Shown in pieces: positions 18,325-26,581 of a DNA stretch of 64,000 nt. The notes below the pieces were generated by a model. It was not told the DNA's origin, ran no database searches, and saw only the letters and a program-made list of their open reading frames with translations. The stretch covers positions 1,054,001-1,118,000 of the forward strand of contig NZ_CP155619.1 in NCBI RefSeq assembly GCF_039697315.1. Reading direction: 5' to 3'. This stretch comes from Pseudomonas abietaniphila. GTDB lineage: Bacteria; Pseudomonadota; Gammaproteobacteria; Pseudomonadales; Pseudomonadaceae. Position 1 is the stretch's first letter. Each line of letters opens with the position of its first letter. The position numbers and the translations under genes are program-made.

Positions 18325-18358
18325 GAAGTTCCTGTCACAAGGCTGGGAAAATGAAGGG

Positions 18359-19357
18359 TTAAACGCGGTAGTAGCTGCAGTACCAGTCCACGAAGGACGG
18401 CACACCGGTCGACACCGTGACCTGAGGCCGGAAACCCGTTCGCGCTTCGAGCTCACGGGTGTCGGCCCAGGTGTTCAGGACGTCGCCCGGCTGCAGTGGC
18501 ATGAAATGCTTGATGGCGCGGATGCCAAGGGTGTCTTCGAGGCACTCGACGAAGTCCAGCAGCTTCACGGGGGAGCCAAATCCGATGTTGTAGACCTTGT
18601 TCGGCGCGCCGTCTTCGCAGGTCGGCGGCAGCGGGATCAGGCGCACGAGGCCCTCGACGATGTCGTCGATATAAGTGAAGTCGCGAGACATGGCGCCATC
18701 GTTATAGATGTCGAGGGTGCGTCGTTTAAGAATGGCGTCCGTGAATTTGAACAGCGCCATGTCCGGTCGGCCCCACGGGCCATACACGGTAAAAAAACGA
18801 AGGCCGGTCGTGGGAATGCCATAGAGGTGAGCGTACGAATGGGCCATGAGCTCGTTGGCGCGTTTGGTGGCGGCATAGAACGACATCGGCCGCTCGACCG
18901 AGTCCGTCGTTGCATACGGCAGATGATCGTTCAACCCGTACACCGAGCTGCTTGAGGCATAGATCAGATGCGTCGGCACATGGGCGCGGCAAGCTTCCAG
19001 CACATTGAGAAAACCCACCAGGTTGCTTTGCGCGTAGGTGTCCGGGCTGTCGATGGAATAGCGCACGCCGGCCTGAGCGGCGAGGTGAACGACGTGGTCG
19101 AAGCGCTGTTCGGCAAACAACGCCAGCATCGCGGGCTTGTCGCCCAGATCGAGCAGCCTGAACTCGAAATTGGGCAGCGCCTTGAGCAGGGCCAGTCGAG
19201 CTTGCTTGAGTTCGACGCTGTAGTAACCGTTGAGGTTATCGATGCCGACCACGTCGTGGCCGTCCCTGCACAGCCGTCTGGCGGTATGAAAACCGATAAA
19301 CCCCGCAGCCCCGGTGATGAGGATTTTCTTACGGTTACCCGGAACGCTCACATCCAT
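18359..19357 (-). CDS. NAD-dependent sugar-nucleotide epimerase (UDP-glucuronate 4-epimerase-like)
   Basis: A 332-residue extended SDR. The Rossmann motif is ITGAAGFIGFHTA (about 14-26); the catalytic Ser/Tyr/Lys are in YASSSSVYG and SFYAATKRAN. The stretches GIDNLNGYYSVELKQARL, HLAAQAGVRYS and FFTVYGPWGRPDMALFKF are the hallmark of UDP-glucuronate 4-epimerases, which make UDP-galacturonic acid. It is the first gene of the four-gene unit, 34 bp before the GT2. The ribosome site before ATG 19357 is weak (GAGCAGAGCA). A relaxed UDP-hexose epimerase remains possible. Confidence 0.85.
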   Translation of the reverse strand: MDVSVPGNRKKILITGAAGFIGFHTARRLCRDGHDVVGIDNLNGYYSVELKQARLALLKALPNFEFRLLDLGDKPAMLALFAEQRFDHVVHLAAQAGVRYSIDSPDTYAQSNLVGFLNVLEACRAHVPTHLIYASSSSVYGLNDHLPYATTDSVERPMSFYAATKRANELMAHSYAHLYGIPTTGLRFFTVYGPWGRPDMALFKFTDAILKRRTLDIYNDGAMSRDFTYIDDIVEGLVRLIPLPPTCEDGAPNKVYNIGFGSPVKLLDFVECLEDTLGIRAIKHFMPLQPGDVLNTWADTRELEARTGFRPQVTVSTGVPSFVDWYCSYYRV

Positions 19358-19767
19358 AAGTTGCTCTGCTCGATGGCCAAGGCGTTTTTATCGCTGCAGA
19401 GGCTTATATCAATCGCAAGTGAAGCTTTTATGGGCAGTTGTTTACAGTTGTGTGAGCAACGACGGTGTCCGGTCCCGCGTCAGCCAAATGGCAACTTCGG
19501 GTGCAGTGTTTCCGGCCTTTTGCCAGATGGGTGCGCCCCCCTGAGAATAATCGATACAAAAATACTCATACTTTGTACACAACCAAAATCTGCAACAGCT
19601 TTGAAACAATCCGCCCAATGGTCGATGCCCTTCATCTATAAGGCTCTCAAGCGTGTCGGCGCTATACAAGCTGACCACTCGATCAGATTCGTGGCCCGGT
19701 TATTGCTCCAGGCGAGCTACCGGCACTGTTCCATCGTGGTTGTGCGCTTGTATTTGCGGAGTTTTCT
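19358..19767. other. Divergent promoter region, sugar operon / chemoreceptor
   Basis: 410 bp with no credible gene. An A/T-rich stretch near 19545-19580 is a likely place for a promoter. I could not see a clean flagellar sigma-28 promoter before the chemoreceptor gene. Confidence 0.4.
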
Positions 19768-21705
19768 ATGCCTGTCTGGCGAAAAAGTATTCAGTGGCAA
19801 CTGACACTGAGCATGGGCGCTGCGCTGGTGATCAGCAGCCTGATCGTCATTGCGATTTACGCCTTCGCACTGAATAAATTGACCGACCGTTACCTGCTCC
19901 AGCAAGCGATGCCGGCCAGTGTCGAGGCAATCCGTAACGACCTTGAACGTCTGCTGGCCGCCCCGCTGACCGCCGCCAGCGACATCGCCGACAACACGCT
20001 GGTGTCGGACTGGCTGGGCACAGGCGAAGACGCCGCGCAGCAACCCTCTTTCATTCGTTACCTGGCGAAAATCAAGGACCAGCACAACGCGCTGACCACG
20101 TTCATCGTCGCCAAGGACAGCGGTCACTACATCACCAATAAAGGGGCGGACCGCACGCTGCAACGCGGCCCCGCCGAGAACACCTGGTTCTACGGGTTTC
20201 TCGACAGCAACAAGCAACGCTCGCTGGACATCGACATCGATGCCACGACCAAGGTGCCGACGCTGTTTATTAACCAGCGTATCGAGCACAACGGCGCAGT
20301 AGTGGGCGTGGCGGGCCTGGGCTTCAGCATGAGTGCGCTGTCGCAGATGGTTCGCGATTTCCATTTCGGCAAGGAAGGCCAGGTGTATCTGGTCAGCGCG
20401 GACGGTAAGGTCAAAGTGCACCCGAATGCAGACTTCAATGACCGTGAAACGTTGACGCAACTGGTGGGCGATTCCGCCGCGCGGGCGCTGTTGAGTCAGA
20501 CCGGCGACGGACAGGCGCTGGAATTCGAACGCCAGGGTCAGGCCTACGTGGCGGTCGCCAAACCCGTTGCATCGCTGGGCTGGACGCTGGTGAGCGAGGT
20601 TCCGCTGGCGGAAGTCTATGGCCCGGCCAAGGACGCCTTGACCACCATTTCGGCGATCAGCCTCGCCGTGGTGCTGTGTTTCCTGGGCTTTGTCGCCTGG
20701 ATCGCCCGAGGCATCGTGCGGCCGATTCAACAGGTGACGAATGCGCTGGTCGACATCGGTGGCGGCCAGGGCGATCTCACCCGACGCCTTGATGACAGCC
20801 GTGCGAACGAGCTGGGCGACCTGGCGCGGGGCTTCAACCGGTTCATTGAAAGCCTGCGTCTGTTGATCGGCGACGTGCTGAAAACCAGCGAGCAATTGCG
20901 CCACAGCGTGGTGGACGTGGCGCGTGTGGTCGACAGCACGTCAAGCCGTGCGCTCAAGCAACAACAGATGACCGACATGGTCGCCACAGCGGTCCACGAG
21001 ATGGGCCTGACCGTGCAGGAAATTGCCCGTAACGCGGGCGCCGCTGCCGACGTGTCGCGTAATACCCATCAGGAAGCGGTGTCGGCGAAGAAGGTGGTCG
21101 GCGAGTCCATCGGTCACATCCAGAGCATGTCCGACGGCGTCGGCACCGCAGCCGGTGCCGTGGAAAACCTGGCGACGCAGATCTCCACCATCGATCAGGT
21201 GCTCAGCGTGATTCGCAGCATCTCCGAGCAAACCAACCTGCTGGCGCTCAACGCAGCCATTGAAGCTGCGCGCGCGGGCGAGATGGGCCGCGGGTTCGCC
21301 GTGGTCGCCGATGAAGTGCGCACCCTTGCGGGCCGCACACAGAGCGCAACGTCGGAAATCCAGCAGATGATGGGGGAATTGAAGAGTGGCGCCGACCAAG
21401 CTGTCACCTCCATGCGCGCCGGGCAAGCGGCGACAGGCACCGGCGTGGAAGCCAGTCGCCGGACGGGCAACTCGCTGGATGCGATTGCCGGGCACGTCGA
21501 AGAGCTGACCGACCGCAACCACCAGGTCGCCGCCGCCACAGAAGAACAAAGCACCGTGACCGAAGAGATCAACCGTAACGTGCAAGGCATCGCCGACCTC
21601 GCGCAGTCCACCGCCAGCGATGTCAAAGCCTGCCGCGAAGACTGCCAGCGGTTGTCGGAAAAGGCCGAACATCTGGCGGCTCAGATGGCGCGGTTCAGGT
21701 TGTAA
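19768..21705 (+). CDS. Methyl-accepting chemotaxis protein with dCache-type sensor
   Basis: A 645-residue transmembrane chemoreceptor. TM1 is at about 11-31; the periplasmic domain (about 32-285) has the Cache-like [16 protein letters not shown] and [12 protein letters not shown] stretches; TM2 is at about 290-312. HAMP follows from about 313 ([16 protein letters not shown]), and the signalling hairpin tip is [20 protein letters not shown]. Receptors of this dCache type often bind amino acids or organic acids directly; the ligand cannot be read here. No CheB/CheR pentapeptide is seen at the C-terminus. Single gene. Confidence 0.9.
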   Translation: MPVWRKSIQWQLTLSMGAALVISSLIVIAIYAFALNKLTDRYLLQQAMPASVEAIRNDLERLLAAPLTAASDIADNTLVSDWLGTGEDAAQQPSFIRYLAKIKDQHNALTTFIVAKDSGHYITNKGADRTLQRGPAENTWFYGFLDSNKQRSLDIDIDATTKVPTLFINQRIEHNGAVVGVAGLGFSMSALSQMVRDFHFGKEGQVYLVSADGKVKVHPNADFNDRETLTQLVGDSAARALLSQTGDGQALEFERQGQAYVAVAKPVASLGWTLVSEVPLAEVYGPAKDALTTISAISLAVVLCFLGFVAWIARGIVRPIQQVTNALVDIGGGQGDLTRRLDDSRANELGDLARGFNRFIESLRLLIGDVLKTSEQLRHSVVDVARVVDSTSSRALKQQQMTDMVATAVHEMGLTVQEIARNAGAAADVSRNTHQEAVSAKKVVGESIGHIQSMSDGVGTAAGAVENLATQISTIDQVLSVIRSISEQTNLLALNAAIEAARAGEMGRGFAVVADEVRTLAGRTQSATSEIQQMMGELKSGADQAVTSMRAGQAATGTGVEASRRTGNSLDAIAGHVEELTDRNHQVAAATEEQSTVTEEINRNVQGIADLAQSTASDVKACREDCQRLSEKAEHLAAQMARFRL

Positions 21706-21740
21706 TCGACCACCGCGCATCATGATCTGAACGCCTGACC

Positions 21741-21792
21741 TGTGGGAGTTAGCTTGCTGACGAATGCAGCCCAGACCACGCGTTCTCACAGG
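21741..21792. repeat. Degenerate REP element
   Basis: TGTGGGAGTTAGCTTGCTGA with GTTCTCACAGG at the other end, a worn copy of the REP class that reads GTGGGAGC...GCTTGCTGGCGAATGC elsewhere in the window. Confidence 0.5.
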
Positions 21793-21808
21793 TATAGCGT
21801 TTGCGGCG

Positions 21809-22369
21809 TTAATTCAGGTCCGACAAAATGGTCTCAGTCGCCACCACCTGCGCGTATTCGCCGTGCAGGTTCGCCAGCGACATCCCGTGGATCTCTTCGG
21901 CGGTACGCGGATGACCAAAAAAATCCGCACCGTCAAAGGTGTAGCAGGCGTCGTGGGGCACGATCACCTCAAACCCCAGATTGCCGCCGGTGCGCGCCGT
22001 GGACTCCACGGAATTGTGGGTCACCACACCAACGATCACCACCTGATTGATCCCGTCCGCGCGCAACCAGCCTTCCAGTGCCGAATGACAGAACGCATCC
22101 GGCACCTGTTTGTGCAGCTCCCCTTCCCCGTCCCTCGGCAGAAACGCAGGCTGGAATTCGACCCCCGACTGCTTGGGCCAGAACACCGAATCCGGTTCGC
22201 GGGAAAAATGCCGGACGTGAATCACCGTCCGGTCGGTTCGGCGCCACGCCTCAAGCAGCGACAGCATCTGCCGCTCCGCATCAGGGTTGTTGCGGCGTCC
22301 CAGCTTGGGGTGGTTGATGCCTTGCTGCATGTCGATGATGACCAGCGCAGCCTTACGGTGGATATCCAT
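21809..22369 (-). CDS. Isochorismatase-fold hydrolase (Ser at the usual Cys position)
   Basis: A 186-residue alpha/beta protein of the isochorismatase-like superfamily. The aspartate is in ALVIIDMQQGI (D13) and the lysine in LHKQVPDAF (K87). In the third motif, GVVTHNSVESTARTGG, the nucleophile position is Ser120 where nicotinamidases have Cys. It is therefore not a normal cysteine hydrolase; EntB/PhzD-type members also lack the cysteine. Substrate unknown. It begins 13 bp after the LysR gene stop on the same strand, so the regulator and enzyme are probably co-transcribed. AAGAGAG precedes ATG 22369. Confidence 0.82.
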   Translation of the reverse strand: MDIHRKAALVIIDMQQGINHPKLGRRNNPDAERQMLSLLEAWRRTDRTVIHVRHFSREPDSVFWPKQSGVEFQPAFLPRDGEGELHKQVPDAFCHSALEGWLRADGINQVVIVGVVTHNSVESTARTGGNLGFEVIVPHDACYTFDGADFFGHPRTAEEIHGMSLANLHGEYAQVVATETILSDLN

Positions 22370-22382
22370 GAAATCGCTCTCT

Positions 22383-23315
22383 TCACACGGCACTGAAATG
22401 TCTGGCCAGCTGCTGTTCGGCAAACTGCTCGATGATGAAATCGACAAACGCCCGGGTCTTCCCAGGCAGCATTTTGTGTTCACTGTAATAGATCGAGATG
22501 GTGCCATCCTCGACATACCAATCCGGCAACACCCGCTGCAACGCGCCGCTGCGTAAATAAGGCAGGGCAAACGGCATGCTCACCAGCGCGACACCCAAGC
22601 CTTGGGTCGCCGCCCGGCACGCCGCTTCGGAATCGCTCATGGTCATGCGCGCCTTCAAGCGCAACGGGCTTTGTTCCTGGCTGCGGTGAGTGAGCGGCCA
22701 GGCACGGATTCTGCCCGTCTGCGGCGAACGAATCAGGATGCCTTCGCACTCACTCAAATCGTCAGGATGCTCGAGCCGCGGATGCGTCGACAGCCACTGC
22801 GCAGACGCCACCAAGACGCGATGGGCCGGCGCCAGCTTGCGGGCAACGACACCTTGCGGCAGATCGAAACCGCCGCCAATCGCGGCGTCAAAGCCCTGCC
22901 CGATCAAGTCCACCTGCCGGTTATCGAAATGCCAGTCAGGCGTGATCGCCGGATAACGACGCAAAAACTCGCCCAGCAACGGCACCACGTATAGACAGCC
23001 GAATATCGTTCCCACGCTGACCTTCAGCGTGCCGGCCGGACTGCCTTCGGCGCTCGCCAGATTGGCGACGGCATTCTGGATGGTATTGAAGCTTGCGCGG
23101 ACCTCTTCAAGAAATCGTTGCCCGGCTTCCGTCAGCGTCAGCCGACGCGTACTACGCTGGAACAGCCGCACGCCGAGCCGCCCTTCAAGCTTCGCGACGC
23201 TTTTGCCCACCGCCGCCGGGGTCAGGCTCAGACGCCGGGCCGCTTCAGCGAAGCTGCCGACCTCCGCGCTGCGCACGAAACACTCAATGCTGCTGAAGTT
23301 TTCCATCTCGATCAT
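22383..23315 (-). CDS. LysR-family transcriptional regulator
   Basis: A 310-residue regulator. The N-terminal winged helix (about 5-64) has the classic FVRSAEVGSFAEAARRL and LEGRLGVRLFQRSTRR; the rest is a periplasmic-binding-protein-like effector domain. It belongs to the group that often sits divergent to an SDR or quinone reductase, and here it is divergent from an SDR 110 bp away, the likely target. Start ATG 23315 or the in-frame ATG at 23306 (MENFSSIE); neither has a strong ribosome site. Confidence 0.88.
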   Translation of the reverse strand: MIEMENFSSIECFVRSAEVGSFAEAARRLSLTPAAVGKSVAKLEGRLGVRLFQRSTRRLTLTEAGQRFLEEVRASFNTIQNAVANLASAEGSPAGTLKVSVGTIFGCLYVVPLLGEFLRRYPAITPDWHFDNRQVDLIGQGFDAAIGGGFDLPQGVVARKLAPAHRVLVASAQWLSTHPRLEHPDDLSECEGILIRSPQTGRIRAWPLTHRSQEQSPLRLKARMTMSDSEAACRAATQGLGVALVSMPFALPYLRSGALQRVLPDWYVEDGTISIYYSEHKMLPGKTRAFVDFIIEQFAEQQLARHFSAV

Positions 23316-23341
23316 TCACAACTTCTGGTTTACACAGACTA

Positions 23342-23357
23342 TAGCGATTACCGGCTA
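23342..23357. promoter_or_regulatory. Possible LysR-type operator
   Basis: TAGC-N8-GCTA, a short dyad between the divergent LysR and SDR genes. The spacing is not the textbook T-N11-A, so this is a weak suggestion only. Confidence 0.25.
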
Positions 23358-23425
23358 CCGAGAACCTAATCCACACCAGATACTGAACCCATCCACTCAC
23401 TGATCAACGGTTACAGGAGATCGAC

Positions 23426-24175
23426 ATGACTCACCCAACCAACCTCATCGGCAAAATCGTACTGGTCCAAGGCGGATCTCGCGGTATCGGCGCCGCCATC
23501 GTCAAACGTCTGGCCGAGCAAGGCGCCGCAGTGGCCTTCACCTTCGTCAGCTCCGAAGACAAGGCGCGCGCCCTGCAGGATCACATCACCTCTGCTGGCG
23601 GCAAAGCCCTGGCGATCAAGGCCGACAGCGCGAATGAGCAAGACATTCGCGGCGCCGTGGCCAAAACCGTGGAAGCCTTCGAAGGCCTCGACATACTGGT
23701 CAACAACGCAGGCGTATTGGCGGTCGCGCCGCTGGACGAGTTCACACTGGAAGATTTCGACCGGACTCTGGCCATCAACGTGCGCAGCGTCTTCATCGCC
23801 AGCCAGGAAGCGGCCCGCCATATGAAAGAAGGCGGTCGCATCATCAACATCGGCAGCACCAATGCTGACCGCATGCCCTTCGCCGGCGGCGGCGTCTATG
23901 CCATGAGCAAATCGGCACTGGTCGGCCTGACCAAAGGCCTGGCACGGGACCTCGGCCCTCGCGGCATCACCGTCAACAACGTACAACCCGGCCCGGTGGA
24001 CACCGACATGAACCCGGCAGACAGTGATTTCGCCGAATCGCTGATGAGCCTGATGGCCGTCCCTCGCTACGGTAAAGCCGAAGAAATCGCTGCAATGGTT
24101 GCCTACCTCGCAGGCCCCGAAGCGGGCTACGTCACCGGTGCCAGCCTGACCATCGACGGCGGCTTCGGCGCCTGA
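23426..24175 (+). CDS. Short-chain dehydrogenase/reductase (SDR)
   Basis: A 249-residue classical SDR. The NAD(P) motif is QGGSRGIGAAI (about 15-25), with NNAGVLA at about 92-98, catalytic Ser in INIGSTNADR, and YxxxK as YAMSKSA (about 155-161). The C-terminus ends TGASLTIDGGFGA as in FabG-like members. AGGAG lies six bases before the ATG. It is divergent from the LysR gene and probably controlled by it. The substrate cannot be assigned. Confidence 0.9.
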   Translation: MTHPTNLIGKIVLVQGGSRGIGAAIVKRLAEQGAAVAFTFVSSEDKARALQDHITSAGGKALAIKADSANEQDIRGAVAKTVEAFEGLDILVNNAGVLAVAPLDEFTLEDFDRTLAINVRSVFIASQEAARHMKEGGRIINIGSTNADRMPFAGGGVYAMSKSALVGLTKGLARDLGPRGITVNNVQPGPVDTDMNPADSDFAESLMSLMAVPRYGKAEEIAAMVAYLAGPEAGYVTGASLTIDGGFGA

Positions 24176-24273
24176 TCCAGACGCCCGAGCTCTCCCACCC
24201 CGCCCCGCGCTTCATAAAGAAGCCGGGGCTTCGTGCTTTTTGCTTAACCGCATGAAAATTCTGAAAAAAAGTT

Positions 24274-24302
24274 TTGCCTTCGAGAGAACTTTCGACTACA
24301 TT
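24274..24302 (+). promoter_or_regulatory. Sigma-70 promoter of tRNA-Ser
   Basis: TTGCCT at 24274-24279, 17-bp spacer, TACATT at 24297-24302, followed by the GC-rich discriminator AGCGCGCC usual for stable RNA genes. The tRNA begins 36 bp after the -10 box. Confidence 0.6.
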
Positions 24303-24338
24303 AGCGCGCCTCGACAGACTGAACGTCTGAAGAGATAC

Positions 24339-24428
24339 GGTGAAGTGTCCGAGTGGCTTAAGGAGCACGCCTGGAAAGTGTGTATACAGGAAACTGTATC
24401 GAGAGTTCGAATCTCTCCTTCACCGCCA
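24339..24428 (+). tRNA. tRNA-Ser (anticodon GGA)
   Basis: A 90-nt class II tRNA with encoded CCA. Acceptor GGTGAAG pairs with CTTCACC; the anticodon loop is CTGGAAA (anticodon GGA); the long variable arm is around TATACAGGAAACTGTATC; the T loop is GTTCGAATC. Decodes UCC/UCU. No copy of its 3' end is seen further downstream, so there is no sign of an island inserted here. Confidence 0.96.
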
Positions 24429-24443
24429 CATTCGATGTAAAAG

Positions 24444-24486
24444 AAACCCCTGAGATTCCTCGAGAATCCAGGGGTTTTTCTTTTTT
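24444..24486 (+). terminator. Terminator after tRNA-Ser
   Basis: A long stem: AAACCCCTG and GATTC pair with GAATC and CAGGGGTTT around the loop CTCGA, then TTTTTCTTTTTT. Confidence 0.92.
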
Positions 24487-24856
24487 GGTGATTGAGCCCT
24501 TGCCCACCGCCCGCACTGATCCAAACGAGGTGAAAGACCCTCTCGCGTGAACGCCGTTTTGCCCCCACCATTTGTGTGGGTCCACGCTTTTCCCCCATCC
24601 GTCCGGATGAACCACCCATCCGATACGGTGTATTTTTGGGGTAATCCCTCCGTCCGCACACTCATTCACCCGCAGAACATCGGAAAGCACGCCGTACTGT
24701 CAATTGACCAGCTAATGTTTATCCGTTGCTTTCCACTTTGGGAGTAACAAGTTAGTACGAGGCTAGCTCTACAAGATTACCCAGCCCGTATTCCGGCCCC
24801 CATTGCGCGCCCTATTAGAACGAAAACCAGGGCGTGGATCTCGCAGGAGTAGGTTG
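24487..24856. other. Intergenic between tRNA-Ser and the XRE gene
   Basis: 370 bp with no credible coding frame. Open frames here on the minus strand run into the tRNA and are artefacts. No integrase remnant or direct repeat of the tRNA end could be recognised. Confidence 0.5.
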
Positions 24857-25351
24857 ATGAACGGTATTGGCAAACGCCTGAAACAGGAAAGGAAACGCTT
24901 GAAGCTGACGCAAAGTGCCCTGGGCGCCATCGGGGGTGTAGAAGCCAACGCTCAAGGTCATTACGAAAGCGGACAGCGTCTGCCCAGAGCCGACTATCTC
25001 TTCCGTATCGCCGCGGCAGGCGTCGACATCAGTCGCGTGGTGACTGGCATCGATTCGCACAATCGAATGGAGGTGCCGGTTTTGCCCAACTTGCCAGCGG
25101 GGCATAACGGGTTCGGTGACGATGAACACGACAGCACGGAAAGTGTGGTGAAAATCATTGGGCAGCTCCGTCAAAGCCTGTGGGTCACCGCCAATGCGTT
25201 GTGCGAAGTCACCCGGTTGGTCGACTCCAGAGAGGTGCAGAAAAACGGCGATCATGTCGAGGACCATTTACGGGTTCTGCAGGGAGATGCTGACATGTTC
25301 GTTGCGCTGGCGTTGGCCAGAGTGCAGAAAGCGAATCACGAAACGCATTGA
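24857..25351 (+). CDS. XRE-family helix-turn-helix protein
   Basis: A 164-residue protein. Residues about 1-60 form a Cro/C1-type HTH: IGKRLKQERKRLKLTQSALG, then GGVEANAQGHYESGQRLPRA. The C-terminal part (about 90-160) is helical and acidic, with no recognised domain. AGGAG lies before ATG 24857. Regulators of this shape, with a short helical tail, occur in pseudomonad accessory loci and as prophage-type repressors, but no phage genes are near. Confidence 0.82.
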   Translation: MNGIGKRLKQERKRLKLTQSALGAIGGVEANAQGHYESGQRLPRADYLFRIAAAGVDISRVVTGIDSHNRMEVPVLPNLPAGHNGFGDDEHDSTESVVKIIGQLRQSLWVTANALCEVTRLVDSREVQKNGDHVEDHLRVLQGDADMFVALALARVQKANHETH

Positions 25352-25423
25352 AGGCACCACCGCACCACTGACAGCACCCTCCCGCAGATGGTAGCCTTGC
25401 GCCATACAGGGAGGGTTCTTTCA

Positions 25424-25855
25424 ATGAAACTGTTTGCAGGCACACTCGCCCTGCTCGCGCTGGGCGTGTGTGACGTCGCTACTGCGGAAGTGTTCAAGTG
25501 CATGACGCACGATGGCAGGGTCAGCTTTGCTTCAACGCCCTGCCCTACCTACGTGGGCGATGCCTTACCGCTGCGCCCTGCTCCCTCGCGTCTCTCCAGT
25601 GACTGGGAGGAACCTGACTTCCCGCATCGGGTAAACAAGAACGCCACTGAAATCCTGCAAGTAAGCCGCCGCAGGAAGATCATCATCACCAACGAAAAAG
25701 AAATCTCCGACCACATGCAGGCCATTCGGCCACCGCCTCCTGGTGTGCCGTCGACGTGTGTGGCGCCGGTGTACGACAGCGCGTGTTTCGACCCGTCCGG
25801 CGGCAAGGTTCGGCAACCGGTAAAGGGCAATCTGTTCCACTCGGGCGCTAACTAA
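25424..25855 (+). CDS. Secreted DUF4124-like protein
   Basis: A 143-residue precursor. The signal peptide is MKLFAGTLALLALGVCDVATA (cleavage after about residue 21). It is followed directly by EVFKCMTHDGRVSFASTPCP, the DUF4124 pattern (a small beta domain with two cysteines). The rest is basic and proline-rich, with two more cysteines near the end (TCVAPVYDSACFD) that may form a disulfide. GGGAGG lies 9 bases before ATG 25424. Function unknown; periplasmic. Confidence 0.75.
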   Translation: MKLFAGTLALLALGVCDVATAEVFKCMTHDGRVSFASTPCPTYVGDALPLRPAPSRLSSDWEEPDFPHRVNKNATEILQVSRRRKIIITNEKEISDHMQAIRPPPPGVPSTCVAPVYDSACFDPSGGKVRQPVKGNLFHSGAN

Positions 25856-25984
25856 AAGAGCACTCATAAAGCGGTGCTTACTTCTGGTTTTTCTGAACTG
25901 AATATTTATCGGGAAAGATGTTACCGAATCTGAGAGCTGCTTAAAGTCATGCCCCATCGCCAGAACCACAACAACGAGACGGCC

Positions 25985-26383
25985 ATGACCTCCACCGCGC
26001 ACCGCAAAGAACACGTTCAGCAAGCCGCCGATGCGCTGATCGCTGCATTCGCCAGCAACGACACCGACGCCTACTTCGCCGCCTTCAGCGAAGACGCCAC
26101 CTTCCTGTTCTATACGCTCCCCACTCCGCTGCTCTCCCGCGCTGCCTACCGAGAGGTGTGGAACGGCTGGCAAGCCGATGGATTTGCAGTGATCGACTGC
26201 CGGTCGAGCAATGTCACGATCAGCCTGCAGGGCGACGTGGCGGTGTTCTTCCATGACGTCGCCACCCATGTTCGGTTCGGCACCGAAGAGAGCCACTTCC
26301 ACGAGCGGGAAACCATTGTCTTCCGCCATGACGGCACTCGATGGCTGGCTTGTCACGAGCACTTGTCGACGCAACCGGATTAA
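25985..26383 (+). CDS. SnoaL/NTF2-like fold protein (DUF4440 type)
   Basis: About 132 residues: an N-terminal helix pair (HRKEHVQQAADALIAAFASN) and then the cone-shaped NTF2-like beta sheet, with DTDAYFAAFSEDATFLFY and the closing FHERETIVFRHDGTRWL. Members are enzymes or ligand binders acting on small molecules; none can be named. A start at 25949 would add 12 polar residues. It precedes the NCS1 permease gene by about 200 bp on the same strand, which suggests a functional link with the permease substrate. Confidence 0.78.
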   Translation: MTSTAHRKEHVQQAADALIAAFASNDTDAYFAAFSEDATFLFYTLPTPLLSRAAYREVWNGWQADGFAVIDCRSSNVTISLQGDVAVFFHDVATHVRFGTEESHFHERETIVFRHDGTRWLACHEHLSTQPD

Positions 26384-26581
26384 CCGGCACGGCGATCGGG
26401 CGAGCGCGCCGGTAGAGCGCGCCGCCTCAGCGTTCAATCACAACAAGCACAACGTTTCACCCGCTCTTACGGTCGGTTTGTCGACCACTGCCAATGCCAC
26501 GGCCGGATACCCATCGGCCGACAATACGGGCCAGCACTCGTGCCAGCCTAATAACAACACGACAGCGCGCAGGAATACGTC

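Noticed and set aside
19717..20904. 395-codon minus-strand frame under the chemoreceptor gene
   Set aside because: Shadow frame with no domain; the chemoreceptor on the other strand is clear.
24296..24690. Minus-strand frames across tRNA-Ser, ending in GEGEIRTLDTVS-like peptides
   Set aside because: This is the well-known false protein made from the antisense of tRNA-Ser; the tRNA is certain.
24430..25351. Possible genomic island integrated at tRNA-Ser
   Set aside because: No integrase and no repeat of the tRNA 3' end were found downstream; an XRE gene alone is not enough.
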